Origin: Bdellovibrionales bacterium RIFCSPHIGHO2_01_FULL_40_29
Lineage (GTDB): Bacteria > Bdellovibrionota > Bdellovibrionia > Bdellovibrionales > Bdellovibrionaceae
DNA: 64,000 bases
Assembly: GCA_001771815.1 (NCBI GenBank)
Contig: MEPU01000007.1
Coordinates: 62,001-126,000, forward strand
Direction of reading: 5' to 3'
Part shown: one piece after another, positions 1 to 8,069 of the stretch
Layout of the letters: each line of letters begins with the position of its first letter
Position numbering within the stretch: the first letter of the stretch is position 1
Notes under the pieces: model-generated
What the model saw: only the letters and a program-made list of their open reading frames with translations
What the model was told of the DNA's origin: nothing
The model's database searches: none
Position numbers and translations under genes: made by a program

Positions 1-354
1 TTTGTGGATCCACTTATTTCTATTTTTGCTGTTGCAGTCATCATGGGTGTTGGTGGTTTTGTTTCAGCAAAAAAAATTGCTGAAACAATGTCGTATCAGA
101 TTACGGAACTGAATGATGGACAAGGCTTGTCAGCAAATCTTGTCACAAGTCTTGTGGTCATTGGCGCTTCGCAATTAGGTGTTCCAGTATCGACGACACA
201 TGTGTCTTGCGGTTCGCTATTTGGTATCGGTGCCGTCACAAAAACGGCGCACTGGGGATCCATCTTAAAAATTGTTCTGGCCTGGTTGATCACGCTTCCT
301 GTGGCTTGCGTATTTGGTTTTTTGGCCTTCGCTGTTTTTAGAGGAGCTTTTTAA
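1..354 (+). CDS. Inorganic phosphate transporter, PiT family (C-terminal part)
   Basis: This is the last 117 codons of a gene that begins before the window. The protein is hydrophobic and carries the C-terminal PiT signature: a Gly-rich helix followed by VSAKKIAETM, then a second repeat with VPVSTTHV and a final membrane helix ending in FAVFRGAF. PiT proteins import phosphate, and often arsenate, with a cation across the inner membrane. The stop codon overlaps the ATG of arsS (TAATG), so it is translationally coupled to the arsenosugar genes. That context suggests it supplies the arsenic or phosphate substrate, though the link is inferred. The in-frame GTG at position 4 is internal and not a start. 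Confidence 0.85.
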   Translation, partial: FVDPLISIFAVAVIMGVGGFVSAKKIAETMSYQITELNDGQGLSANLVTSLVVIGASQLGVPVSTTHVSCGSLFGIGAVTKTAHWGSILKIVLAWLITLPVACVFGFLAFAVFRGAF

Positions 355-1310
355 TGAAAACATTTATGGATTCAATAACGGATTCGAATTTAAAGTTGAA
401 CCGAAAACCTGTTGAAATTTTGCAAATCAATATCGGACGACTTTGTAATTTGGCTTGTCATCACTGTCACGTCGAGGCAGGACCCAAGCGTACTGAGAAT
501 ATGGATTCGGCAACTGTTGATAAAATTATTGAGCTGCTTGCAGAATCTAAGACCATTCAAACAGTTGATTTGACGGGTGGTGCTCCTGAGTTGAATCCTC
601 ACTTTCGCCGTTTGGTGACCTCCGCACGAGAATTGAAGAAGACTGTTATTGATCGGTGCAACTTAACAGTTCTTTATGAACCTGGTCAGGAAGAGACCGC
701 TTTTTTTCTTAAGGAAAATAATGTTCATATTGTGGCGTCACTTCCATGTTATTCTAAAAAGAATGTTGAGCAGCAACGAGGTCGTGGTGTTTTTGATAAA
801 AGCATCGAAGCGCTGAAGTTATTTAATAAACTGGGATATGGAAAATTTGATTCAAATTTAAAAATGGATCTTGTGTATAACCCGACGGGTCCATTTTTGC
901 CACCAGCACAAGAAAAATTACAACATGATTACAAGATCGAATTGAAAGAGCTTTTTGATATTGAGTTTAATGAGCTTTTCACAATAACAAATATGCCGAT
1001 CAAACGATTTCTTAACGATCTAGAACGTTCTGGGAAGTGGACCGAGTATATGGAGCTGTTAGCAAATAGCTTTAATCCAACAGCGGCAAAGGGAATCATG
1101 TGTCGCAATTTGGTATCTGTCAGTTGGAATGGCGATGTTTTTGATTGTGATTTTAATCAGATGCTAGAGCTTCCGTTGGGGGCTGGTCGAAAAACACTTT
1201 GGGATTTAACATCTTTTGATGAATTAGAAAATAAACCAATAACTTTTGCAAATCACTGTTATGCCTGCACAGCAGGGGCTGGTAGCTCGTGCGGTGGGGC
1301 ATTGGTGTAA
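354..1310 (+). CDS. arsS: Arsenosugar biosynthesis radical SAM protein ArsS-like
   Basis: A 318-residue radical SAM enzyme. The [4Fe-4S] cysteines lie at residues 31, 35 and 38 (CX3CX2C in CNLACHHC), followed by HVEAGPKR, which is typical of the ArsS family. The C-terminal half is the DUF3641-type region and ends in a Cys-rich tail (CYACTAGAGSSCGG). ArsS joins a 5'-deoxyadenosyl group to dimethylarsenite during arsenosugar synthesis. The start overlaps the permease stop, and arsM follows after 10 bases with a good ribosome binding site (AAGGAG). Family assignment rests on both the motif and the neighbours (ArsM plus two glycosyltransferases). Confidence 0.93.
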   Translation: MKTFMDSITDSNLKLNRKPVEILQINIGRLCNLACHHCHVEAGPKRTENMDSATVDKIIELLAESKTIQTVDLTGGAPELNPHFRRLVTSARELKKTVIDRCNLTVLYEPGQEETAFFLKENNVHIVASLPCYSKKNVEQQRGRGVFDKSIEALKLFNKLGYGKFDSNLKMDLVYNPTGPFLPPAQEKLQHDYKIELKELFDIEFNELFTITNMPIKRFLNDLERSGKWTEYMELLANSFNPTAAKGIMCRNLVSVSWNGDVFDCDFNQMLELPLGAGRKTLWDLTSFDELENKPITFANHCYACTAGAGSSCGGALV

Positions 1311-1320
1311 GGAGAAAAAA

Positions 1321-2373
1321 ATGGAACAACCTCTTCAGGGTCTTGAAAGTGTTAAAGAGTACTATGGCAAGGTCCTTAAATCCAATCAGGATCTTAAAAC
1401 CAGTGCCTGCTGTACGGCTGAAGCGATGCCTGCGCATTTGCGAGATATTCTTCGCGATGTTCATGATGAAGTGAAAGATAAATTCTACGGTTGTGGGTCA
1501 CCAATTCCTCATGCGCTTGAAGGCAAGACCGTTCTTGATCTTGGCAGTGGAACCGGAAGGGATTGCTATATTCTTTCGAAACTTGTTGGCCCTCGGGGGC
1601 AAGTTATTGGTATCGATATGACGGATGAGCAAATTGCTGTTGCTCAAAAACATTTGGATTATCACACCAAAAAATTTGGGTACTCAGTACCAAATGTGAA
1701 ATTCATCAAAGGCTATATCGAAGATCTTGAAACGGCAGGAATAAAAAACTCCTCGATAGATCTTGTTGTTTCCAATTGTGTCATCAATCTGTCGCCCAGT
1801 AAGGAACGTGTTTTTTCAGAGATCTTTCGTGTTTTGAAGCCGGGTGGGGAACTTTATTTTTCTGATGTCTTTGCAGGTCGACGAATTCCTCAAGATCTGG
1901 CTCGGGATTCGGTGTTGGTTGGTGAATGCCTTGGGGGTGCTCTTTATACAGAAGATTTTAGGCGTATGATGGCAAAACTGGGGTCTCTGGATTATCGTTT
2001 GATGAGTCGATCTCAAATAGAGCTTCACAATGCCGATATCGAGCGCGCAGCTGGAATGATTGATTTTTACTCGATGACGGTAAGGGCCTTTAAACTAAAT
2101 CTTGAAGATCGTTGTGAGGATTATGGACAAGTTGCTATTTACAAAGGCGGCATTCCGGACTGTCCTCATTTTTTTGTTCTGGATGATCATCATATCTTTG
2201 AAAAAGGAAAGCCAATGGCGGTTTGTGGAAATACGGCAATGATGCTTCAGGGGACGCGCTATGCAGAATATTTTAATATTATTGGAGACATGACAAAGCA
2301 TTTTGGACTTTTTGAGTGTGAATCAACGAATAGTATAAATTCAAAAGACTCCGCTATCGGCGCGTGCTGTTAG
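1321..2373 (+). CDS. arsM: Arsenosugar biosynthesis arsenite methyltransferase ArsM-like
   Basis: A 350-residue class I SAM methyltransferase. The start at 1321 was chosen because it follows AAGGAGAAAAAA; upstream in-frame codons would run inside arsS. The SAM-binding loop is LDLGSGTGRD, followed by GIDMTDEQ. Arsenic-binding cysteines are plausible in SACC near residue 25, in SNCVINL, and in the terminal GACC. The family methylates trivalent arsenic to methyl- and dimethylarsenite, the substrate for ArsS. A C-terminal extension of about 100 residues with a further Cys (PDCPHFF) matches the arsenosugar-associated subfamily. The stop codon TAG lies inside the Shine-Dalgarno of the next gene, so the genes are tightly coupled. 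Confidence 0.9.
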   Translation: MEQPLQGLESVKEYYGKVLKSNQDLKTSACCTAEAMPAHLRDILRDVHDEVKDKFYGCGSPIPHALEGKTVLDLGSGTGRDCYILSKLVGPRGQVIGIDMTDEQIAVAQKHLDYHTKKFGYSVPNVKFIKGYIEDLETAGIKNSSIDLVVSNCVINLSPSKERVFSEIFRVLKPGGELYFSDVFAGRRIPQDLARDSVLVGECLGGALYTEDFRRMMAKLGSLDYRLMSRSQIELHNADIERAAGMIDFYSMTVRAFKLNLEDRCEDYGQVAIYKGGIPDCPHFFVLDDHHIFEKGKPMAVCGNTAMMLQGTRYAEYFNIIGDMTKHFGLFECESTNSINSKDSAIGACC

Positions 2374-2382
2374 GAGATTTCT

Positions 2383-3081
2383 ATCAAACTGTCAGTGATT
2401 ATTCCAGTAGCGAAAGGCGATGAAACGTGGCGAAATCTACTTCCGGATCTTGTGGCACTTGATTTCGTGGACGAAATTATTTTTGTGTCTCCGAAATCAA
2501 AAGAAGCTGATTTGGCATCCGAGGTGGCCCGCGTGGGTCTTGCTCGTTCTTGTCAGTGGATGACTTCAGAGGAAGGACGCGCTAAACAGTTTAATTGGGG
2601 TGTGAAAAATTCTTTGAATAGCGTCTTGTGGTTTTTGCATTGTGATTCAAGAGTATCTAACGCTGGAATTAGAAAACTTAAACGCATGAGTGCTATGAAC
2701 CCGAAGCATATTTTATTCTTTGACCTGGATTTTTTAATGGATGGGCCTCGCATGATTTTTATAAATAAAATTGGTGCCTGGATTCGATCTCGAATTTTGC
2801 GATTGCCGTTTGGGGATCAAGGTTTCTGTATGTCTCGGGAAGTATTTTTAAGTTTAGGTGGGTTTGATGAGAAGGCTTCTTATGGAGAGGATCACCTTCT
2901 GATATGGAAAGCCCATCAGAGTGGGGTTCCCATGAAATGTATTGGTGGCGGGTTGAAGACAAGTGCCAGAAAATATGCAAATCAAGGTTGGATAAAGACA
3001 ACTTTTTGGCATGTCACGCTAACTATTCGACAGGCTCTTCCAGAATTAAAACTTTGGCTTCGCGATCGGAGACCATCATGA
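2383..3081 (+). CDS. Arsenosugar-associated family 2 glycosyltransferase (TIGR04283-like)
   Basis: A GT-A fold glycosyltransferase, 232 residues from 2383. It opens with KLSVIIPVA, has a nucleotide-sugar acidic motif (LHCDSRVS) and the acceptor-side GGFDEKASYGEDHLL. It most resembles the short glycosyltransferases that accompany ArsS/ArsM. The start is odd. The Shine-Dalgarno AGGAG at 2372-2376 sits six bases before ATC at 2383, which aligns with the expected Met-Lys-Leu-Ser start. The first conventional start is GTG at 2395, 18 bases from that Shine-Dalgarno and inside the first beta strand. Either ATC is used or the gene is poorly initiated. The stop overlaps the next ATG (ATGA). Confidence 0.85.
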   Translation: MKLSVIIPVAKGDETWRNLLPDLVALDFVDEIIFVSPKSKEADLASEVARVGLARSCQWMTSEEGRAKQFNWGVKNSLNSVLWFLHCDSRVSNAGIRKLKRMSAMNPKHILFFDLDFLMDGPRMIFINKIGAWIRSRILRLPFGDQGFCMSREVFLSLGGFDEKASYGEDHLLIWKAHQSGVPMKCIGGGLKTSARKYANQGWIKTTFWHVTLTIRQALPELKLWLRDRRPS

Positions 3082-3755
3082 GCATTCGAGGAGTACTGGC
3101 CATTTTTGTTAAAACTCCAGAATATTCACCAGTTAAAACTCGTCTTGCGACAGGTATAGGTTTGAGGAATGCGCTTCAGTTTTACAATCATTCTCTTGTG
3201 GCAACGACGGCGTTGGCCCAGCAGGTAAAATCTGAACTGCATAATTTAGACGTGATGTGGGCAGTTGCTGAAGCAGAGGGTATGAAATCAACTCGGTGGA
3301 AAAAATTTAATACTGTTTTTCAAAAAGAGGGAAGCTTGGGGCAGAGACTGCACACAGTTTATGAAGAGCTTCTTCAGCGATATGATTTTGTGGCGTTCAT
3401 GGGGGCGGATTCACCGCATCTTGCCAGCGATGAACTGATGCAGGCATTGAGACTCATTGAAAAAATACGACAAGACGGCTTTGTCATTGGTGAAACGGAT
3501 GATGGTGGATTTTATTTTTTTGGAGGAGGAAAAACACTTCCCAAAGAGGTTTGGTTAAGTGTTGAGTACAGCTCGGAGCACACCGCAAAACAGTTAGAAT
3601 CTCAGTTAGCACAGTTTGGCTGTGTCGAGAAAATTCAAAAAACATTTGATATTGATACTATTGAAGATTTGCGAAGTTTAAGTCGTTGTCGCATAAGACT
3701 GCTGCCAGAGCAGGCCGCATTGATAGAATGGACGAGGTCAGTAAATGAGATTTAG
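3078..3755 (+). CDS. Arsenosugar-associated glycosyltransferase (TIGR04282/DUF2064)
   Basis: A 225-residue protein of the DUF2064 nucleotidyltransferase-like glycosyltransferase family. It begins with VLAIFVKTPEYSPVKTRLA, a CofC/MobA-like nucleotide-binding start. It continues with the acidic motif FMGADSPHL, GETDDGGFYFFG, and a C-terminal FDIDTIEDL. The ATG at 3078 overlaps the preceding stop by four bases. This family is the regular second glycosyltransferase in arsenosugar clusters and probably acts on the ribosyl-arsenic intermediate. The exact sugar cannot be told from sequence. The next gene overlaps its end by 11 bases. Confidence 0.88.
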   Translation: MSIRGVLAIFVKTPEYSPVKTRLATGIGLRNALQFYNHSLVATTALAQQVKSELHNLDVMWAVAEAEGMKSTRWKKFNTVFQKEGSLGQRLHTVYEELLQRYDFVAFMGADSPHLASDELMQALRLIEKIRQDGFVIGETDDGGFYFFGGGKTLPKEVWLSVEYSSEHTAKQLESQLAQFGCVEKIQKTFDIDTIEDLRSLSRCRIRLLPEQAALIEWTRSVNEI

Positions 3756-4398
3756 TGACAGAATAAATACATTTCTTTTTGCGGTGATGCTTATTCCCAC
3801 CACCAATTTAACTGATTGGAAGGTCGAGCAGTTTTCAGGTGTTCCAAAAAATGAAGTCACGGCATCGGAAAAGGGAATCCGAGTTCATGTGGACAAATCA
3901 GCAGGGCCATTGATTCATCCGTTGAAGGCCATAACCAAAATCACCGGATTTAAAATTAGCGGTCATTTTTTGGGATTACCACAATTTGCAAAAGCATCAT
4001 CACAGGGAGAAAAAGGATTTGATGATTATTCATTGCGAGTTGGTTTTGTTTTATCAGGTGAGAAAACACTAACGGGTTTGAAAAAAGCATTTGCTGCAAA
4101 CTGGGTGAAGCGACTTTATGAACAAGCCCCCGAGGGGACTGGAATTGATTCAGTTCGATTTTTTAATGTCACTCAAAATCCACAACAGATCGGGCGCAAA
4201 AGATTGCATCCCGCAACAGATTTATTTCAAGAAGAGTTTTTTGCTGAAGTCAAATCTTCAGGGCCCTATTTGTATGATATTCAATTTGAAAAACCCATTG
4301 AAATTGTGGCTATTTGGATCAGTATTGATGGTGATGACACAAATTCAACTTATGATGTCTTGATTTCGAATCTTGAGCTGCACGTCTTATTGAAATAA
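3745..4398 (+). CDS. Secreted hypothetical protein, last gene of arsenosugar operon
   Basis: A 217-residue protein with a short hydrophobic N-terminus (RINTFLFAVMLIPTTNLT) that could be a signal peptide. The rest is beta-rich. The C-terminal pattern of a hydrophobic strand, DGDDTNS and another strand is loosely like DUF3047 proteins, but this is a weak resemblance. It overlaps the glycosyltransferase gene by 11 bases, so it is co-transcribed. Its role is unknown. An exported protein at the end of the operon could handle delivery or binding of the arsenosugar product in the envelope, which is speculation. Confidence 0.6.
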   Translation: MRFSDRINTFLFAVMLIPTTNLTDWKVEQFSGVPKNEVTASEKGIRVHVDKSAGPLIHPLKAITKITGFKISGHFLGLPQFAKASSQGEKGFDDYSLRVGFVLSGEKTLTGLKKAFAANWVKRLYEQAPEGTGIDSVRFFNVTQNPQQIGRKRLHPATDLFQEEFFAEVKSSGPYLYDIQFEKPIEIVAIWISIDGDDTNSTYDVLISNLELHVLLK

Positions 4399-4482
4399 TA
4401 TTCGGCTGTCAAAAAAAGGAATCTGTTCAGAGGGGACTGTTTCTGAAAAACGAGTGTTGGATTTAATATAACCTATGCGTTG

Positions 4483-4505
4483 ATGATGATCTGTCAGATC
4501 ATCAT
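4483..4505. terminator. Perfect 23-base palindrome between convergent genes
   Basis: ATGATGATCTG, one central T, then CAGATCATCAT: 11 perfect pairs. It lies 84 bases after the arsenosugar operon stop and overlaps the last codons of the convergent lipoprotein gene. No U-run follows on either strand, so it may be a weak bidirectional terminator or an RNA-stabilising hairpin. Confidence 0.4.
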
Positions 4506-5650
4506 TCAGCGATCGTCATATCAGATATGCATTTTGTATCGCCACCATAGTTATAAAATGGAGTGGGTCCACTTCGGGTCAGCACACTTGAATTTGAAAC
4601 GCCAATTTGCGTGGGATCATATGAAAATTTTTCGATGGCATAGTTCGCAATGGTGGTTGTGGTATTGATAGCTGTCGCAATATAAAGTGAGTTGTCCGCT
4701 GGATCGAGAACCATTTCCGAAATACCATAAAGGAGATAGGGATAGGTTGTTGGATACTGATTGGCATCATAGATTTTATTAGCGGCTCCGACAGTCACCG
4801 AGGATATTGTTTCTGTGATGTCGTAGGCATAGATACTGTTGATATTATCGTTGGTGGTATTTCCGGCGTAGGCCACGATGAGTTTTGAATTTACAGCATC
4901 GTAGGCTGTAGCAACAGGGAAGGATGCTGCATTTGGTGCTGCTTGTGCGGGAGTACAGTCTCCGGCAGATCCGTATCCTGCAGGAGCAACAAATCCAAAT
5001 CTATTTTGAGAAGTGGCGGCATGTAAAAAGACAATAAACTGATTGCTGAGGGTAGAAACCTTAGACATCAGCGTTGTGGATGTGGCACACGGGGCCGCGG
5101 GAGCATTGACGTAAGGACTTGCGCCTTTGGTTACGCGGACATTGGCCGATGTTATTTTTTCAATCGCTGTGTTTTTATTAATTAAAAGATCTCCACCGTC
5201 GAGCATGTGTAATCCACGCAGTGTCACATTCAGAGCCGTTGTATTATTACTAAAAAGAATTCTGGTACCAGCAGATTTTTTCTCAACTTTTTCAATTCTT
5301 CGAGCACCAGCAGTGGTATTTTCAATCAGCACATAGATATCGTTGGAGTCAATACTGGCGATTCCAACAGGGGAGTCTCCGGCTTGTGATGGGGACGAAT
5401 TATAGTCCGCGATAGTTGCGTCTTTTTCGCCGGTAGATAGATCAATTCGATAAACAACGTTAGACGATGTGGTATTGGAAAAAGTCGTGTTTCCACCGCC
5501 GGAATAGCAGGCACCAGAAGCCACATACAAATAGCGCGAACTGACATTTGTCACAGTGACGTCATCTTCAGTGGGTTTTGAACAACCTGTACAAAAGGAA
5601 AGGCCAATTAACAGAACTAAAAGAAATCTAAATTTTGTTTTTCCATCCAT
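4502..5650 (-). CDS. Hypothetical lipoprotein, probable beta-propeller
   Basis: A 382-residue lipoprotein. The signal peptide MDGKTKFRFLLVLLIGLSFC ends in a TGC lipobox, with the lipidated Cys at about residue 23. The mature part is rich in Ser, Thr, Asn and Ala. It shows repeated strands of the type YLYVASG, NDIYVLIEN, NSLYIATAI and SKLIVAYAG, as in NHL/SMP30-like propellers that report values along a path. No catalytic residues are recognisable. It stands alone, converging with the arsenosugar operon and transcribed away from the response regulator gene. Envelope location is well supported; function is unknown. Confidence 0.7.
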   Translation of the reverse strand: MDGKTKFRFLLVLLIGLSFCTGCSKPTEDDVTVTNVSSRYLYVASGACYSGGGNTTFSNTTSSNVVYRIDLSTGEKDATIADYNSSPSQAGDSPVGIASIDSNDIYVLIENTTAGARRIEKVEKKSAGTRILFSNNTTALNVTLRGLHMLDGGDLLINKNTAIEKITSANVRVTKGASPYVNAPAAPCATSTTLMSKVSTLSNQFIVFLHAATSQNRFGFVAPAGYGSAGDCTPAQAAPNAASFPVATAYDAVNSKLIVAYAGNTTNDNINSIYAYDITETISSVTVGAANKIYDANQYPTTYPYLLYGISEMVLDPADNSLYIATAINTTTTIANYAIEKFSYDPTQIGVSNSSVLTRSGPTPFYNYGGDTKCISDMTIAE

Positions 5651-5748
5651 ACTGTGTGATCGGTCAAATCTAAAAATATTTAAATAGTTTGTTGTAAAAA
5701 CAAGACTTAAGTGGTGAGTGAATTTAGAAAAATAATTGATAATAATTT

Positions 5749-6102
5749 TTAGGCTGCGGCCATTTTATGAACTAAAGTACTGATATCTGAGATGTAAGGT
5801 TTTTGAACAAAGGCATTGGCGCCTGCGGCTAAAATGACTTTTTCGTTATAGTTTCCTCCGGTCAGAATGACGATTGGCATTGTTTTGCCTGACTGTCTGA
5901 TCTCTGCAAGAAGTTCTAAGCCATTTTTGATTGGCATATCAATATCGGTAATTATTAAATCGACTTGCTGATCGGCAATAATTTCCAAGGCAACCTGGCC
6001 ATTTGCCGCCTCGAGAATGTTGTAATTAGCCATAAAAATAAGTTCTCGGAGTAGTGATCTCAAATTTTCATCATCTTCAACAATTAAAATATTTTTTGTC
6101 AT
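5749..6102 (-). CDS. Single-domain response regulator (CheY-like receiver)
   Basis: A 117-residue stand-alone receiver domain. It has the acidic pair in ILIVEDDEN, the phospho-acceptor Asp in LIITDIDMP, the Thr of VILTGG and the Lys of FVQKPY, so it should be phosphorylatable. The start at 6102 (MTKNILIV) fits the family better than the ATG six codons upstream. No output domain or histidine kinase is next to it. It would act by protein-protein contact, in chemotaxis or as a phosphorelay intermediate. Confidence 0.87.
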   Translation of the reverse strand: MTKNILIVEDDENLRSLLRELIFMANYNILEAANGQVALEIIADQQVDLIITDIDMPIKNGLELLAEIRQSGKTMPIVILTGGNYNEKVILAAGANAFVQKPYISDISTLVHKMAAA

Positions 6103-6178
6103 AATAAATAGTATCAGCATTAATATTTAATTTGCATAGTCCTGGACGGTAGAACTATACCGACGGCTTAATCAAACC

Positions 6179-6197
6179 GACTCTATACAATAGAGTC
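6179..6197. promoter_or_regulatory. Palindrome directly abutting the start codon of the XRE gene
   Basis: GACTCTAT, ACA, ATAGAGTC: eight perfect pairs with a three-base loop, ending one base before the ATG at 6198. It could be the operator of the small HTH protein or an RNA hairpin controlling initiation. There is no clear Shine-Dalgarno outside it, so translation may be leaderless or hairpin-controlled. Confidence 0.5.
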
Positions 6198-6422
6198 ATG
6201 AGTTCGACTGAAGATAAATACAATAAATTGATCCGCGCCATCGGAGCAAATTTAAAGAAAGCCAGGAAATCCAAAGACTTATCTCAAGCAGATATGACGG
6301 AATTTGGCTTTGAACTGCGATATTACCAACGACTTGAGTCGGGGACGCATTCGCTAAATCTCTTTACTCTTCAGAGACTCGCCATAATATTTGATTGCGA
6401 CGTCAGCGATTTTTTGAAATAA
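6198..6422 (+). CDS. Small XRE-family HTH regulator
   Basis: A 74-residue protein that is almost entirely one helix-turn-helix domain (residues 13-72). The pattern is IGANLKKARKSKDLSQADM, then YYQRLESGTHSLNLFTLQRLA and the closing FDCDVSDFL, as in Cro/C1-type domains. There is no extra dimerisation or sensor domain. The palindrome at 6179-6197 just before the ATG is a candidate autoregulatory operator. It lies between two response regulator genes and has no obvious target. Confidence 0.8.
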   Translation: MSSTEDKYNKLIRAIGANLKKARKSKDLSQADMTEFGFELRYYQRLESGTHSLNLFTLQRLAIIFDCDVSDFLK

Positions 6423-6528
6423 AAAGAAGAGATTAGAGTAAGATCTTACGTCCAGTAAATGGAGTCACTTGATTTCTGAACTTTATTAATTTGTCTGAAC
6501 AATCTAAACTAAAGCTTCGAGGTTTAAA

Positions 6529-7227
6529 ATGAAGCGACCCATAGTTTTGATTGTTGATGACGACTCTTATATCAGAGAATTACTAGCCCAAATTCTTTCT
6601 GAGAATTTTCAAATTGCACTGGCAAAAGATGGCGATGAAGTCCTTGAGGACGCAAGACTTATAAAGCCGGCGCTTATTATTCTGGATATGATTATGCCTG
6701 GAAAAAATGGAATTGAAGTTTGCAAAATTCTCCGTGAACAACCCGAATTAAAAGAGACTCCAATTATTATGATGACAGCCATTGATGATTCGGAGCAACG
6801 AATCAACGCATTCAATGCGGGGATTGATGATTATATAGTAAAGCCATTTCTGGTTGAGGAGTTGGTTGCCAGAATTAACCGTAAACTAGAACGTACTTCG
6901 GCCAAGCGAGCCATCTTTGGGGATTCCGAGGTGCGTTTTGGAAATTTAAAACTTCAGTTCAATGATCTGAGTGTTGAAATTGATGGCACAAGGTGCGAGC
7001 TGGGACAAGTAGAATATAAAATATTAAATGTGCTTTTGAAAAAAAGTGGCGAGCTTGTTTCAAGACAAGAACTGAATGATTCAATTTGGGGTCAAGAGCT
7101 CCCATCGGATCGAGCATTGGATCCGCATATCACGTCACTGCGTAAGAAAATTCAAAAATCGCAAGGCGAGCTCAAAACTGTTTACGGCAAAGGCTATAGT
7201 ATTATACTCAAAAACTCAGAGTGTTGA
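6529..7227 (+). CDS. OmpR/PhoB-family response regulator
   Basis: A 232-residue two-domain regulator. Receiver (1-120): DDD acidic cluster in LIVDDDSY, phospho-acceptor in LIILDMIMPG, Thr in IIMMTAID and Lys in DYIVKPF. Winged-helix DNA-binding domain (130-230): FNDLSVEIDGTRCELGQVEYKIL, a recognition-helix region ending in DRALDPHITSLRKKI, and the wing YGKGYSI. No partner histidine kinase is adjacent. It ends directly against the convergent gene at 7228 with no spacer. Confidence 0.92.
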   Translation: MKRPIVLIVDDDSYIRELLAQILSENFQIALAKDGDEVLEDARLIKPALIILDMIMPGKNGIEVCKILREQPELKETPIIMMTAIDDSEQRINAFNAGIDDYIVKPFLVEELVARINRKLERTSAKRAIFGDSEVRFGNLKLQFNDLSVEIDGTRCELGQVEYKILNVLLKKSGELVSRQELNDSIWGQELPSDRALDPHITSLRKKIQKSQGELKTVYGKGYSIILKNSEC

Positions 7228-7818
7228 TTACTGAGCATTTTTTGAGTCTATTATCTTTTGGACAGTGTCTGCACTTGGCGTTTGTGCTGTGGGATTATAG
7301 TTAGAACGTGTTGATCGAAGTTCGTACTTATTAAATTTAACCAGTTCTTCTGCATTTGTTGAAGCCTCACTCGAATTGACGAAAACGGCTGTCCCAAGCC
7401 CAATCAAAGCGGCAGGACCTAGCAACTGAGTGCTGATTTTTCCAGAATAAGCCCACGGTGCATTTCTTTTTGCAACAGTAGCTTGTCGATCACTCATTTC
7501 AAATTTTTCCTGTTGGAGTTGTGTTTTAGCTGCGCGATTCTGGTCAAGACTATTTAGAATATATCTGTTCTTATCAGCAATAGTATCTGTCAGATTAAGG
7601 ATTTGCTGTCTGAGAGGACTGTCGGTTCTACCGCCAGAGCGGAGCCATTCTTTTTTCAAAGCCTCTCGTTGAGTTTCCAAATTTACTTTTTGCGATTGAA
7701 CTTTTTGGAGTTCTTCTAAGGACTTTGTTTCAATTGATACTTGAGCAAATGCACATGTCGAAATCAACAAGGTACCAAAAGTGATACTCAGTCGCTGAGC
7801 AAAATTCATTTGTTTCAT
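7228..7818 (-). CDS. Secreted hypothetical protein with coiled-coil region
   Basis: A 196-residue protein from the ATG at 7818 (MKQMNFAQRLSITFG), with a signal peptide ending near CAFAQ. The mature part begins with a heptad-like, charged helical segment rich in Gln, Glu, Lys and Leu (about residues 24-105). A short hydrophobic stretch (LLGPAALIGLGTAVFVNSS) follows, possibly a membrane segment, and then a low-complexity tail. GGAG lies about 11 bases upstream of the ATG. No family was recognised. Confidence 0.65.
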   Translation of the reverse strand: MKQMNFAQRLSITFGTLLISTCAFAQVSIETKSLEELQKVQSQKVNLETQREALKKEWLRSGGRTDSPLRQQILNLTDTIADKNRYILNSLDQNRAAKTQLQQEKFEMSDRQATVAKRNAPWAYSGKISTQLLGPAALIGLGTAVFVNSSEASTNAEELVKFNKYELRSTRSNYNPTAQTPSADTVQKIIDSKNAQ

Positions 7819-8069
7819 AGTGAGACTCCATTTTTTAGTTGTTGAAATATGGAGTTCATACATTGTGCCAAAAAAACTAAGCTTGGTTTGATTTAAGTTG
7901 AAACGATAAGTGGATCAATTTATATCCTTTTTTAAAAATGAGACAGTTTTTAAAAAAGGATTGGAATTTTAAAATTGACAGGCGATCAATCTATCGACAG
8001 GGGTGTGGCTTGTTTTTAGTATGGAAAAATAGGATTGCCGTGCTGTCAGAAAACTGGATTAATAGAGAG

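Noticed and set aside
1246-1320. Longer N-terminus for the ArsM-like protein
   Set aside because: Would overlap the end of arsS by over 60 bases; the ATG at 1321 has the ribosome binding site and the family-like start.
2904-3077. Longer N-terminus for the DUF2064 glycosyltransferase
   Set aside because: The extra 58 residues overlap the previous gene and do not resemble the family; the ATG at 3078 is coupled by ATGA.
4579-5547. Several short frames inside the lipoprotein gene
   Set aside because: Overlap a longer gene with a signal peptide and lipobox; none has a start site or motif.
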